From: Gnetum montanum
Taxonomy: Eukaryota; Streptophyta; Gnetopsida; Gnetales; Gnetaceae
DNA length: 64,000 bases
Assembly: GCA_015680685.1 (NCBI GenBank)
Contig: MNCI01011336.1
Span: forward strand, 327,028-391,027
Reading direction: 5' to 3'
Part shown: in pieces, positions 45,091 through 56,829 of the stretch
How positions within the stretch are numbered: position 1 is the first letter of the stretch
Layout: the number at the start of each line of letters is the position of its first letter
Translations under genes and position numbers: made by a program
Notes under the pieces: generated by a model
Databases searched by the model: none
The model's input: only the letters and a program-made list of their open reading frames with translations
Told to the model about the DNA's origin: nothing

Positions 45091-47630
45091 TTGATTGGCC
45101 TTCATGCACTAGGCCACAAACTATCATCATTCTTCCTCAAAGATCCTAGCTTTTTCTCTCAATTTGTGATAATTTATCAATCTCCTAGCTAGGTCTAAGG
45201 AAACATCCCTTTGTCTGTGGTAATGAGCATTGATCACCTCCAGTTCTAAGTTTTCCACATGAAGCTTCTACATAGCATCTTTCCAATTTGCAAACTCTTT
45301 TTCATATGATGCATTGGTGGTCACTACCCACTTCTCTAGCTTGTTTTGAGTTCAACGTGTTGTTAACATGGCACAATTGGCATATCTAAGGTTAGCCAGC
45401 ACCATGTATTCTTTCAAATCTTTGATTTGCAAGTCTTTATTCCTTACTTCCACTAGCTAGACCAACACATAGCTATCTAGAATTAGCTACCATTCAAGAT
45501 TTTATGCTGATAGGGACCCAATGTGATCTTTAGCCATCTGTATTTTCTTCTCATTTATTTGCTTATACATGCCTACCTTTTTGTAGAATTTTTTCTTTAG
45601 TTTTTTATGCTTCTTGACCTCATTCTATCGCACACTAGTTTCTATTGTAGACTTTTGTCGAATAGCGTAGACCTCCTCCATTAAAAGGGTTTTTTTTCTC
45701 TAGCTAATTTATTAATGCCCTAGTTGACCCTCACTAGTTATTCTCTTAACTAGTGGACACTCTCCTTAGGAATGTTCTTTTGCTTTTCAATTATGATCAA
45801 CCTTGAGTTTTTGGTGTTGAGCTACTTGTTTTCCTCTTCCATGGTGGTCAATGCCTTTTTATATGTGTAGGATTATGCATCAACGATAGAGGAATTCTAG
45901 ACTACTTTCTTCTTTTCTTGTTTTGTAGTTGCACTCTCCTCAATTAGCTTAGCTAGTAGCTCCATCTTGAATTGTTCTAGTTGGTTAGGTGCAACAATTC
46001 AAGAAAAATATCTTTGTTTAGCTTTTACGGTAGCTAGCTCTTATTGTAACCTTTTCACTTCCACTTCTATGTGTTCTTCCCTAACTTTAGCCATGATCAG
46101 ATTTCCTCTGGTAGCTATGAAATATAACTATGCCATAGTGACATCATTGGGGATGTCAAATAGGATGGTCATCACTTGCCCTATCTGCATTAAATGATCA
46201 AGTACATTCTCATGCACCACAAGAGTCATCGAAGTCCTAGTCAACATTTGTATATCTTTGGCCCTAGTCAAATCTACTAGTGTCACAACATGCACATTGA
46301 ATGATTCTTTTATGTGATCCGTAATCACTTCTATTGCACTTGTTGCATCTTCATGTTGCATTACCACAACTATGGCACCTTCTCCAATTTCAAGCATGAC
46401 TTAAAAGGATGTGGCATTTCTAGATATTTTCCTAGACCACTAGGATCCTCCTCCTAATTCTAACAAGATCTCTCCCATTGTTGGATTGGCTAAAATAGTG
46501 GGCTATATGACATCATTGATTACTGTAAAGATATTAGATTGATCTCTAGTTCCCTAACTAATAGCCTCAATTATTTTCTATAGATGACTCATTGAGGGCC
46601 TATAATTTTTCAGTGGTCGTGGTGGTGGGGCTTGTGTTTCTAGGTGTTTTTCAATCTCACGTTGTACTTCTACTTCTAGTTTTTCTTCCTTCTCTATTTT
46701 TTGCTCTTCACCAAGATCTTTTCTTAGTGCCATAGGTTTGAGAAGTTCAGTGAAGGAGGTGTTTTGAGCCTTTTTGGGATATCATTCATATACCATAGGA
46801 TTCTAACACATTTGCATAACTTCATGATTAGGCAAGGGAATGGAAGTATTAGTTTCCCTACCTTTTTATCCTTGAACCATCTCTGAAATTTGATGAAGTA
46901 GAATTGAGGAAGATTGGCCACATATTTTCCCATTATAATAGCACTTCCCCTAGTTGCAAATGTTGAGATCCTAATAAGCCCTTTTGTTGGGAAGAGATCA
47001 TATGTACTGATCTTGAAATATTTCCTCTCCTCTAGAGTCAGTTCATTATATGTTTTGTCTTCTTTACTATATGTCCATCTTAGCCATCATTTTTTGGTAT
47101 CAAGATCAGACCTAGTGGAAAAATGGGCTACTTTAGCCCCTTGGTTTCATAGATTAAGAGCTGCTACAATTTGACTGAGAAAGAGACATTAACTCCACAA
47201 ATATTTATAGTGGTGCCTTCATCTTTGTTGTGCTAGAATTTGTGGATCTCACCAAGGTATCATTCACCATTGTCTAAAAGAATGCACCACAAGGGTGACA
47301 CCTGAAGTTGCGTTCAAACTACTTCTAGAGAAAATTTCATAAATGGACCGAAATTCATGTCCACAATAACCATGGTTAATTAGAATTTTGTTCGATGGCC
47401 TCAAGGCATTCAGGAGGCAATGTGAGACATTGTTTCTACACTAGAGCTAGTAGTTCTATGCCCTCTTCTTGGACCAATTGTCCTATGATAGAAGCTTCTT
47501 AATGAATGTTGAATGATTAGGCTCCATACTCCTCATGCTCTACATGTTTACCTTGTTGGCCATTACCACCTCTTGGATGCTTAGCTACTCTCTACAAAGG
47601 TTCTCCTTATGCACCTTGTTCTAGGGCCAT
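45090..47630 (-). pseudogene. A-family post-pol coiled-coil ORF, second copy
   Basis: It runs on the minus strand from ATG 47630 (MALEQGA) with many stops. Shared with A2: TMVIVDMNFGPFMKFSLEVV against VLKELNFGMFLEFTPKEVKV; KVGKLILPFPCLIMKLCK with RILWYMND against PFPCLIKKLCK with RIVWYIND; and in the coiled coil (45650-45130) LKEYMVLANLRYANCAMLTT against MEYMELANLCYENLVMLTMR and LDLARRLINYHKLREKA against KNLARRMSDYHELKNKV. The C-terminal end is cut at the LTR fragment. Conservation in frame of two diverged copies supports a real protein gene in the family. Its function is unknown. Confidence 0.65.
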
Positions 47631-48119
47631 CTATAATCAAGAAAAGATTAGTTGTTACTAAGGTATCGATGGTTATCATTAACAGATGTATACCATACTC
47701 TTGATCTTAATTCATAAGTTCTTAGTTCATATGATTGCACAATTAGGAAATTTTTCAAGAAAAATTCCCAAAGAGTGTTTATCATCTTTTATGACCCTTT
47801 GCAATTTGTTCCTTTTTCCTTATTTATGGCTTATAATGATGGTTATGGTTTCTTGGGTGGAGAAAGTAAGGTTTATAACATTAATATGATTGATTATTGA
47901 TGAAAATGCCTAAAGTTTTTAACACTCTTACCCTTATAATACCCTATGAGTGATAGCAAATTATCAAAAATTGAAATAAGTTTTCCACACAAGCACCATC
48001 CCATGACTAACTTGAACACTTCGGGTTCAAATAGGTGCAAACAACACAAAAATTGGAGTGGTTGAGAGCCAAATATTACAAGCTAAAAGTTGGTGCATAA
48101 AGCTTTGAGTTGTAAGAGA

Positions 48120-48190
48120 AAACTTGAACTCCCCTAGCTATAAATGATGAGAATGAATTTTGGGCATTGTGGGGATCATATATATAGCTT
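48120..48190 (-). promoter_or_regulatory. TATA box and leader before the second post-pol ORF
   Basis: TATATATA at 48179-48186 (minus strand AGCTATATATATGATCC) is ~550 bp upstream of ATG 47630. The following TAGGGGAGTTCAAGTTTTCT resembles the A2 leader after its internal TATA box (GAGGGGAGTTTTTTCAATT). Confidence 0.4.
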
Positions 48191-48595
48191 TTGTGTGACT
48201 CGATATCAAGTACCCAATGTTGTGTCCCACCCAATATTGGGGTTCAAGAATATGCATTAAACAAGGCAACTAAGCATGGAAAATGAAGCTTTGTGATTGG
48301 TTGGAAGGTTTGAGGTTAGGGCCATAGTTCTGGGCTAAGTAGAAAATTGATTTGAGGCACTGAAATTATGATATGGTGGAGTTGTCGATGTAAAAAGCTT
48401 TAGAAAAAGCAAGAAAACAGGCATTGAAATCGAGGTTGTGGACAAATCAAGTTAAATAAGAAGGGAAACTGTAGAATTTAACAGTTATTCCCTTGGAAGG
48501 TTAAGAATTACATGGTTATGTCAAATAAGTAGAAGTCACAAAAGTTACACAAGTGGTTCCTTCCCAAAGTAGGCTCTAGCCTATGATGCCCTTGT

Positions 48596-48600
48596 ATAAC
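48596..48600 (+). repeat. Target-site duplication of A4, left
   Basis: ATAAC here against GTAAC at 54456-54460 (one transition). The undisrupted equivalent inside A4 reads CTTGCGTAACCACACC (50406-50421), confirming the target sequence. Confidence 0.65.
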
Positions 48601-49476
48601 TAATGAGCGACGAGGTACCCATACACTCAACCATATGAATATGAATGTTCACACACGATTCGGTCGAACTCCTTGGATAGGCTAGTTGTGGTATCTAGAT
48701 AGTTACACGTTGATCGCAGTTCACTGTCTTCCCACATGAACTAGTATTGCTTTGTCACGTATGGTTTAGTCCAAAGTGAGGTGTATGATGTGATCCTAAA
48801 CTAATGCTACTCCTAGAGACAATGGAAGATAATATTGATTAAAATAATGAGCAATAGAAAATGAGTCTAAGCTAGCCTAAGTGTGATGAGTATCTGTTCC
48901 CTAATCATCCGTGCACATCTTGGACCTCATGCACGACTACTATTGGGGTTACCAAGTGTAGATCCTAGGTACGCTACTGGGTTGCCAAGTAGTCACACTT
49001 AAATGCTCATGATTAAGTCATACTCATTCCACATTTAACAACAAGAATAGTAAATGATGATAAATAAATATTAACTAAGAAAGCAATAAATAATAATAAC
49101 AATTAACAATTAAACTAGACAATTAAAACTAAGTGAATGCTACAATGATGAAGTAATCTCGATCTTTATTTTCAATCATGTGTGCGTCCAAGTACATCAC
49201 ACTCGAATAAAGGTGTCGTACAATTACAAGCATCACACTGTGGGCATGCAATTGGGAAAATAATCTAACTCCTACGAAAACAAACTGCAAGAACCTCCCT
49301 ACAATTAACCCAAAAGATGCCTAAATGAGGTGGAAGGCCCTCTTATTTATAGGTTGGGATAGGCAACTGCATAAACGGGGCCCCGTCAACGCAAGAAGGC
49401 TACGTCGACGGGGTCACGTCGATGTGGCCATGTATATGTGGCCCCATCGATGCATTGACATAATGACACCTCATCA
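48601..49476 (-). repeat. 3' LTR of A4
   Basis: On the minus strand it starts TGATGAGG (49476) and ends CTCATTA (48601), with TATAAATA at 49351-49344. U3 (49370-49450) is GC-rich with GTCGACGGGG / GTCGATGTGGCC units. It aligns with 53558-54455 at roughly 90 percent by eye. Confidence 0.85.
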
Positions 49477-49485
49477 TACCCCAAC
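49477..49485 (-). other. Polypurine tract of A4
   Basis: GTTGGGGTA on the minus strand directly precedes the LTR start, as in A1 and A2. Confidence 0.65.
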
Positions 49486-49645
49486 AATTGAGTAAAAACT
49501 CATCCTCGAGTCAAAGTGAGGAACAAGCTCAATTGAATACATAGTGGATAGGTATGGGATTATTGACTGACTAGAAATTTATTCATGCTGTAGTGGAGAA
49601 TTAAAAAAAATTTGGACACAGACACAAAAAAAAAACTTGCAGAAC

Positions 49646-50081
49646 TCATGGGGTTCTTGGTAGTGGTGGCTCCTCCATGGGTGCCTTTCCTTTGTCCTGT
49701 GCATCAGGCTTTTGAGATTGATACCATTGAAGAAGAACCTGAAGTTTCTCCTCTTCTATTTGAGGATTATGAATCGTCCATGTTGATGTTCCAATGTTTG
49801 ATGGAGTCAACACTTTTCATGGACACGGCAGCTGCGGGAACACTTGATTGGCCTTGACATGCCATGCCACAAATAGTTGTCATTCCTTTTCATAGGCTCG
49901 AGCCTTGACCTCTCCTCCCTTTGCTTGGATAGATTATGCAGTAACAGGAGTTTCATGATGGATGCTGAATGATTGCCTTCTGCTCTGCATGTTCTGCATG
50001 AGGTCCCTAGCCTCTGCCTCCCCCAGGTCGTTCGGTTGCATCTTGAGAAGGTCCTCGTTGTTGTATTCTTTTAGGGGCCAT
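49646..50081 (-). pseudogene. A4 post-pol ORF with the middle deleted
   Basis: The start MAPKRIQQRGPSQ (ATG at 50081) corresponds to A2 MAPRPEHRLEARPSQ. The end, with VKARAYEKE, FVAWHVKANQVFPQLPCP, then KGKAPMEEPPLPRTP and TGA 49646-49648, corresponds to the A2 C-terminus (EPPLART). Only 436 bp lie between, against ~2.8 kb in A2, so the conserved domain and the coiled coil are gone. A few stops and shifts are also present. It retains the ends, as expected of a deletion derivative. Confidence 0.65.
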
Positions 50082-51290
50082 CTATAATCACACAAAGATC
50101 AATTGTTAGTAAGGTTATTGAAAAAAGTTCACTGATTTCATAGCTTACCCATTGCCTTTAATAAATGTTGCATTCTTTACTTAGTGTGATTTTAAAGTTA
50201 GATATTTTTCAAGGAAGTTGCCCTAAAATTTTTAATGTCAAACCTAGTTTTGAGGAACATTTGATAAAATAATGAAAAAGAAAAGAATAGGTTTGGCAAT
50301 GAAATACTCGGAGGGTATAAGATGATGTGGTGGTGTGCAAAAAATACAAATTACAAACGTTACACAAGTGGGTCCTCCCCCAAGTAGGTTCCAACCTATA
50401 TGCCCTTGCGTAACCACACCTTAAGATGTCCATAGGCACTAGAAGGGTTAAATGGAATCTATACTGATGCAAAAAAATAGACACATGTTGATACTTCCAT
50501 GATGAGGTATGAATTCAATGCTATACAAGACACGAGTCACAAATATAGGAACATCGAGATGGAATAAATCAAATAAGGGATTGCAGAGATTGGGATGTGA
50601 GGTAACTAACTCAGGCCACAATGAATTCTGCATGTACAACATGATTAAAGTGTCATTAACCCATCGTTCCAAGATCAGGACCAAGTCCATTCCTCTAATC
50701 AGTGACATCGCATTATTTCATCCCATGATGAGCAACTATGAAAGTACCATAACAACAAGGTGTATGATCACTTGGTGTTTTATTCAAGGGAGGAGTGATT
50801 TTTGTTTTGTAGCACTTCCTTCTTTTCATTTTCTCTTCTTCCTCTTTTTTTTTTTACTTCACTGAATCCAGAGAAATCGCCAACCTTCAAGCATGGGTGC
50901 ATGTCTTTCCAGTGAACCCCTTAGAACATTATTTGATTTTTTAGTGCCCTTTGGATTACTCTTACTCCTATTTTTTGTTATATCTACAAGGATCTTAGTA
51001 CAACCAAGTTGCATGATAGCAGCTACAGATGTCACCAAAGAGAATCCACAAGTTCCCTTGATGTCACACCCTGGCCATTCCCTCTTAGTCCATCATTTTT
51101 CACTTTGGACACAATGAGCACAAAATTAATTTTAAGTTTCAAGAATGTTAAGAATAGCACTGTACCCTCAAACAAAACCTCTTATTTTTAGAATGGATGA
51201 GTGGGTGTAATGGCTCACTATCCAAATAATTGACCACTCGAGACTTGATAGCATAAAACAACACCTCAACTAATGAGCCACATGAGTGTT
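50082..51290 (-). other. A4 spacer between gag tail and post-pol ORF
   Basis: No pol domain is present. The segment matches, in the same order, the flanks of A4 in its host (47640-48600 and 54456-55300), so both elements lack pol at the same place. Poly-T at 50848-50858 is the only simple repeat. Confidence 0.6.
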
Positions 51291-52610
51291 TTATTCATGG
51301 ATGAGATTACTCATGAAAAGATAAAAACACAAAAATATAAAACAATAAGTTAAAAGGTGAAAAAATGGAAAGCAAAAAGTTAAAAAATTAAAGAAACAGA
51401 AAATATTTATTAATTTTATGTTGCTAGAATGGAGGATACCTTCCATAACTAAATGGTTGAGCATGGCTAGAATTAATAAATGGAAGATGGGAATCCTTGC
51501 ATGTTGAAAATATTGGGACCTAGTCATACTTACCCCATTGGGGTTCACACACTTGATTATAGCAAGCATAGTGGGGCAATTTATAAGATGTGGTTCCCGG
51601 ATAACGAGTTGACCCACTATGAGGTTTATGACCGGAAGATGGTATGCAAGGATCAATTTTTCACTCTCCATTCCTATGTTCATTGGGCCATATGATTGTT
51701 GGAGTGTTAATTGGTGGCCCTGATGAGGTAGCATGAGGCATTGGATTCAAAGAGGAAGATGCACCACAGTGTTGGATTTGTGCTGAGTTGGTGGATGCAG
51801 TGGTTTCTGAACTGTGGTGTCCCTTTCGACAGTCACATCTAAAGAAGGGATGCCTTCAATGTTGTAAAGGACCTCCACTGCTATTGTCAGTAGCAGCACA
51901 AGTAATGTTTGTGGGTTGATGCTGTGGTGCAAAATCTTATGGCATAGCTGGCAGTGATGCATAAGGGGGTGAAGTATGAGAATATTGAGGTTGAGGAGAA
52001 GTGTAAGGTACATGAGGTGGTGATCTTATTGGAGAGGACATGGGTGGATAGTACTTGGGAGAATGATAATGATGAGGTGAGGTAGAGGATGTTGATCTTG
52101 TTGGAGAAATAAGGTGTTGAACATAATAAGAATTTGGTGCTGGGACATATGAAGGGTATGGTCTAGTTGGCAGTGGCCTCCCCCACGACTGAGGTTTTGC
52201 CACTGTGGTTGGACACAGTATGTTTGTACGAACTCTGGATGTAACATTCCTCCCCAATGCTCATGTAAATGTGACAAGATTGGACATTGACCTTTGGGGT
52301 GATCGTACAAGCAAATATTACATTGATACGTATGATTGGCTGTTGAGTTCTTATTCTAATTCTCTTCTACCCTTTGTTTCGAGTGTCCCGTGATGTCCTG
52401 TCTTGTTTCTCGATTTGGCATAGCTCTTCCTCTAATAATGTTGGCATATTCTCCACATATTTCATGTACCTATTTTTTCATCTTATTAATCTTTGCCTCA
52501 ATTTCATCTAGTTATTGTAGGATTGGCAAAGATGATTCCACCTCCTTGAAGTGATTTGATTTCTCCTCTTCATGATCATGGACCCTTGTTAAGTTAAGAT
52601 TTTGATCCTG
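51291..52610 (-). pseudogene. A4 gag C-terminal part, zinc motif and Pro/Tyr-rich tail
   Basis: Downstream of the gag stop (TAA 52611-52613 on this strand), the frame can be followed through CNICLYDHPKGQC (C-x2-C-x3-H-x4-C, about 52330-52290). A Pro/Tyr/Ser-rich tail follows (RPYPSYVPAPNSYYVQHL, SPKYYPPMSSP, PQPQYSHTSPPYASLP; 52257-51937). The element at 54456-56820 and A2 have the same motif and tail. It is probably the RNA-binding end of gag, now separated by a stop and a frameshift. Confidence 0.6.
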
Positions 52611-53420
52611 TTAAGAACTTTCAACATTCTCCCATTTGGCTATTTCTCCTTCTTCTTTTCCTATCCACTTAATAAGCTCTTGGAGTTGATGGGTTCGTAG
52701 CTCATATAGTTGACCTTGGGCGTACATCCCTAGGGCCTCCCTTGTTTCATTACGGAGCCCATCTATGATATGGTACATTAGCCTTTCCTCGGAGAACCCA
52801 TGGCCTGGGCAGTTGTTTAACAATGCATAATATCTTTCTAAGGCCATGTCCAAGGGTTCATGTTGTGCTTGTTTCCATTCTTGGATTTGTCTCCTCAAGG
52901 TTGACACTCTCACATAGGTTTGATATCTTTCATTGAAGAGTTCTACCATTGTCGGCCAATGTCGAATTGATTTTGGTTTTAACGACTTATACCATATTTT
53001 TTCTTGGCCAACGAGTATTAGAGGAAAGAGCTTAAGTTTTTTCCACCCATTATCGATATTTTTCCATGTACAGGCATCATAGAAGGCTTGTAAATGTTGT
53101 TGCGGATCTGAATCATAGCCTCCTGAAAACTTGGGAAATTTTTTTAAATCAAGCATGGGTAGACAACTTTCCTTACAATGCCTGCATGCTATTAGAACAG
53201 CCTCTTGTATTTCCATTAAGCTTGTAGTGGCCAGTAGGGGTTCATCATTACTAGGTATGTTATGCTTTCGTGTGTTGGAACGATGTTGTCTTTGTTTATG
53301 TTTATAAGAAACCCCCACCTCGGGTTGCATACTCCAATATTCATTGTCATAATATTCATTGGTTCTCCAATGAATTGCCTCACTAGGTGTGGCATTATTA
53401 TAGTCTTGTGAGAGAGACAT
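52611..53420 (-). CDS. A4 gag, 269-codon open frame
   Basis: This is the only long uninterrupted element ORF in the window. It starts MSLSQDYNNATP 119 bp after the PBS. The capsid domain spans about residues 85-255: LDLKKFPKFSGGYDSDPQQH, WKKLKLFPLILVGQEKIWY, WPTMVELFNERYQTYVRVST, EERLMYHIIDGLRNETREAL. This matches the Ty3/gypsy retrotransposon gag fold and aligns with the decayed A2 gag. It ends ENVESS-TAA; the zinc motif and Pro-rich tail lie beyond this stop, so even this gag is probably truncated. Capsid assembly and packaging of its own RNA would be the role. Since A4 lacks pol, mobilisation would need a helper. Confidence 0.75.
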   Translation of the reverse strand: MSLSQDYNNATPSEAIHWRTNEYYDNEYWSMQPEVGVSYKHKQRQHRSNTRKHNIPSNDEPLLATTSLMEIQEAVLIACRHCKESCLPMLDLKKFPKFSGGYDSDPQQHLQAFYDACTWKNIDNGWKKLKLFPLILVGQEKIWYKSLKPKSIRHWPTMVELFNERYQTYVRVSTLRRQIQEWKQAQHEPLDMALERYYALLNNCPGHGFSEERLMYHIIDGLRNETREALGMYAQGQLYELRTHQLQELIKWIGKEEGEIAKWENVESS

Positions 53421-53538
53421 GGTTGTGAACCGTGTGTGACTTAATTGAATTTTAATTTAATTTTTTTCTAATGGATATATCGTTAATACTTGTTACAGTG
53501 ATCTTGTATGATGTAACTAATCTAAATAACTAGCACCA

Positions 53539-53556
53539 TCCTTGGCAACGGTGCCA
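53539..53556 (-). other. PBS of A4, tRNA-Asp
   Basis: TGGCACCGTTGCCAAGGA on the minus strand differs from the tRNA-Asp complement TGGCGCCGTTGCCGGGGA at three positions. One base separates it from the LTR, as in A2. Confidence 0.8.
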
Positions 53557-53557
53557 A

Positions 53558-54455
53558 TGATGAGCAGCGAGGTACCCCTACACTCAACCATATGAATACA
53601 AGCATTCACGCACGATCTGGTCAAACTTTGCAAATAGGCTAGTTGTGGTATCTAGATAGTTACACGTTGATCATAGTTCGTTGTCTTCCCACCTAGACTA
53701 GTATTGCTTTGTCACATATGGTTTAGTCTAGAGTGAGATGTATGATGTGATCCTAAACTAATGCTACTCCTAGAGACAATGGAAGATAATATTGATTAAA
53801 CTAATGAGCAATAGGAAATGAGTCTAAGCTAGCCTAAGTGCGATGAGTATCTGTTCCTTAATCATCCGTACACATCTTCGACCTCGTGCACGACTACTAC
53901 TAGGGTTACCAAGCGTAGATCCTAGGTATGCTGCTAAGTTGCCAAGTAGTCACACTTAAATGCTCGTGACTAAGTCGTACTCATTCCGCATTTAACAACA
54001 GGAATAGTAAATGATGATAAATAAATATTAACTAAGAAAGAAATAAATATTAACTAAGAAAGCAATAAATAACAATAACAATTAACAATTAAACTAGACA
54101 ATTAAAACTAAGTGAATGCTGTAATGATGAAGTAATCTCGATCTTTATTTCCGGTCATGTGCGCGTCCAAGTACATCACACTCGAATAAAGGTGTTGTAC
54201 AATTACAAGCATCACACTGTGGGCATGCACTTGGGAAAATAATCTAACTCCTATGAAAAAAAACTGCAAGAACCTCCCTACAATTAACCCAGAATATGCC
54301 TAAATGAGGTGGAAGGCCCTCTTATTTATAGGTTGGTATAGGTGGCTACGTAAGCGGGGCCCCGTCAATGCAGGAAGGCTGCGTGAACAGGGCTGCATCG
54401 ACCCCGCCGCGTATACGCAGCCCTGTCGACGCATTGACATAATGACACTTCATCA
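53558..54455 (-). repeat. 5' LTR of A4
   Basis: On the minus strand it starts TGATGAAG (54455) and ends CTCATCA (53558), with TATAAATA at 54330-54323. U3 (54350-54430) contains GGCTGCGTATACGCGGCGG and GTCGA-type repeats rich in CpG. It differs from the 3' LTR by scattered transitions and a small duplication of AAATAAATATTAACTAAGAA at 54020-54060. Confidence 0.85.
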
Positions 54456-54460
54456 GTAAC
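54456..54460 (+). repeat. Target-site duplication of A4, right
   Basis: GTAAC, pairing with 48596-48600. Confidence 0.65.
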
Positions 54461-56820
54461 CATACCTAAAAATGTCCATAGGCATTAAAGGAAATGAATG
54501 TAATGCATACCTATACAACAAAACACACATGTTAAAACCACCAATTTGAGATAATAACTCTATGTTATACAAAACCACAAGTTAGGATCACATGGATAGT
54601 GAGATGAGATGGACTGTAGAAAGGATTGCAGAAATTGGTACATGAGGTGCTTTACCATGGGCACAATGAATCCCTGCGTGTTATTAATGGTTAAATAATC
54701 ATGAGCCATTCTTTCCAAGATTCAAACCAAGTCCAAACCACATTTCAGTGACATCACATCATTTCATCATGTCGATGGACAACCATAAGACTATCATAGT
54801 TGCAAGGAGTAACATCACTTGGCATTTTGTCCAAGGACAGAGCTTAGGTATGGCACAAATGTGTTTTCTTTTTCTTTTTTCTTGAAGTTTTGAGAAGCTT
54901 CCACCTTTTAGGCATGGGTACATGTTTTTCCAATGGGACTTGTAAAATTTATTTAGTACCTTTTTATGGTCCTCTTACTCCCATTTTTTCTTAGATCTAG
55001 AAGGATATAATTACAACCTCAACAATAAGATAGAACATACAAAAGTGTCCAAAGAGAATCCAAAAATCGAATTGATGTCATACCCCTTACATTCTGCCTT
55101 GGTTCTACACTCTTCTATCTAGACACAATGATGATGAATTTATTATTAGGTTGGATGATGAAAAAGAATATCATTATGAGTAGAGCAAGAACCTCTTTTT
55201 AATGGAATGAGTGGATGGATGATGTGGTCTCACTATTCAAATAATCAACCCCTTATGACTTGACAACATAGAGAAAACCTCACCATAATGGGCAACATGA
55301 TCTTTTTATTCATAAGAATGATTACTAACAAAGAAGATGAAAATAACAAATAGAAGAAATAGAAAAAAATTAGGAAAAATTGTATCAAGAAATAGGAGAA
55401 TGATAAAAAATTGTAAAATAAAAAGATGGAAAACACTTACAAATCCTAAAGATTAGAATGGAGGGTGACCCCCACAACTAAACATTTGGCCATGAAAAGG
55501 ATTAATAAGTGGATAGATCAGATCCATGCATGTATAAAACATTGGTAATTGTTCATTTCCTAGCCATTGGGTGTCTATTAATGTTGCGGTGGCTGGGTAG
55601 ACTAATTGTTGGTCACACACTTGAGTGTTAAATGTTTAGTGGGTCAAGATATCAGAGGTGTTCTTGTGATGGATTTTTGGCCCATGATTGCATCCTTGAT
55701 CATGATATGGTATGCATGGATTTGTTTGTCTCCTCATGCTTGTAGATTCATTGCTTGGGTTTGGAATTGGAGTAATGATGGATGATGGTCCATGTGTAGG
55801 ATTAAAGGATAGTGGTGGTGAAAAGGAAGGTGGTGCACTAGGTTGGCATTATGCTAGCTTAGATGATGTGGTAAATCCATGAGTCTTTTGCTTTGGCTTA
55901 TGACCTTTCCTCCAAAAGGGATGTTTCTAACATTGCAGTTGAAACCCACTAGTGTTAGCATGTCTATGTACATTTGTAGCACAAGTGGCATTCGTTTGTT
56001 GATATTGTGGTAGAAAACCTTCTTTTGTCCTTGGTGGTGGCATATAATGAGGTGGAGGATGAGAATATTGAGGGTAGGATCGATGGTCAAAGGTACAAGT
56101 TAGTGATCCCTTTGGAGATGTCATGGGTTGATGATACTTGGGAGAGTGGTAGTGGCAATCTAAAGTAGGGAATGTAGAACTAGTTGGAAAAATAGGGTGT
56201 TGAACATAATATCCATGTGGTTTTGGTAGATAATAAGGATAGGGCTGATTTGGTGGTGGCCTCCCCCACAACTATGCTTGTTGACACTCTGGTTGATGAT
56301 AGTGTTGAGGCTAGTAATAAGTCCCCCTAGGATAATACGATTGGTTGTGGGACTATCTATAATTACCTTTTGGAAGAAAAAATCTCTTGGGCATGTGCCT
56401 TAGTACAAACATTGGATTTAAGGCACTTGCCCAATACTCATGTAGATGTAACAAGATCAACCAATGGCCCTTAAGATGGTCATATATGCAAATGTCACAT
56501 CCATTATCTTCTTCTGTGGTTGAGTCTATAGCCTCACTTTCATTAGCCATTTTTCTTGTTTCCCAAAAAGTGTTCCTAGCTATTTCTTGGTTCTATATCC
56601 TTTGTTTATTTTGATTGCTTGGCTTGTTTTGCATAATCCTCTCTTTGATCATCTCAACAAGAGTTGTAACATTTTCATAGATCCATTTTAACATCTTATT
56701 AAAATTTGCTTTAAGTTCATTAATAAACTTCTATATCAACAATGTCTATTGTGGAATCATCTTGTCAAGAGTGGTTTCTTTTTCCTTACCATAAATATGT
56801 GTATTATTCAAAAATATCAA
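54461..56820 (-). pseudogene. Host A-family element: gag tail and spacer
   Basis: The minus strand reads GCDICIYDHLKGHW near 56490 (the zinc motif with its last Cys changed to Trp), LHEYW, then RPPPNQPYPYYLPKPHGYY (56270-56215), SPKYHQPMTSP and PQYSHPPPHYMPPP (to 56030), then the same spacer as A4 down to the insertion point. This is the upstream half of the element whose post-pol ORF is at 45090-47630. The capsid part is missing: the similarity ends near 56800 at LTR C. Confidence 0.65.
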
Positions 56821-56829
56821 TGGCTAGAA

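Noticed and set aside
50893-51191. Plus-strand frames MGACLSSEPLRTL and an overlapping one
   Set aside because: Antisense to the A4 spacer; not conserved in the host copy at 54880-55200.
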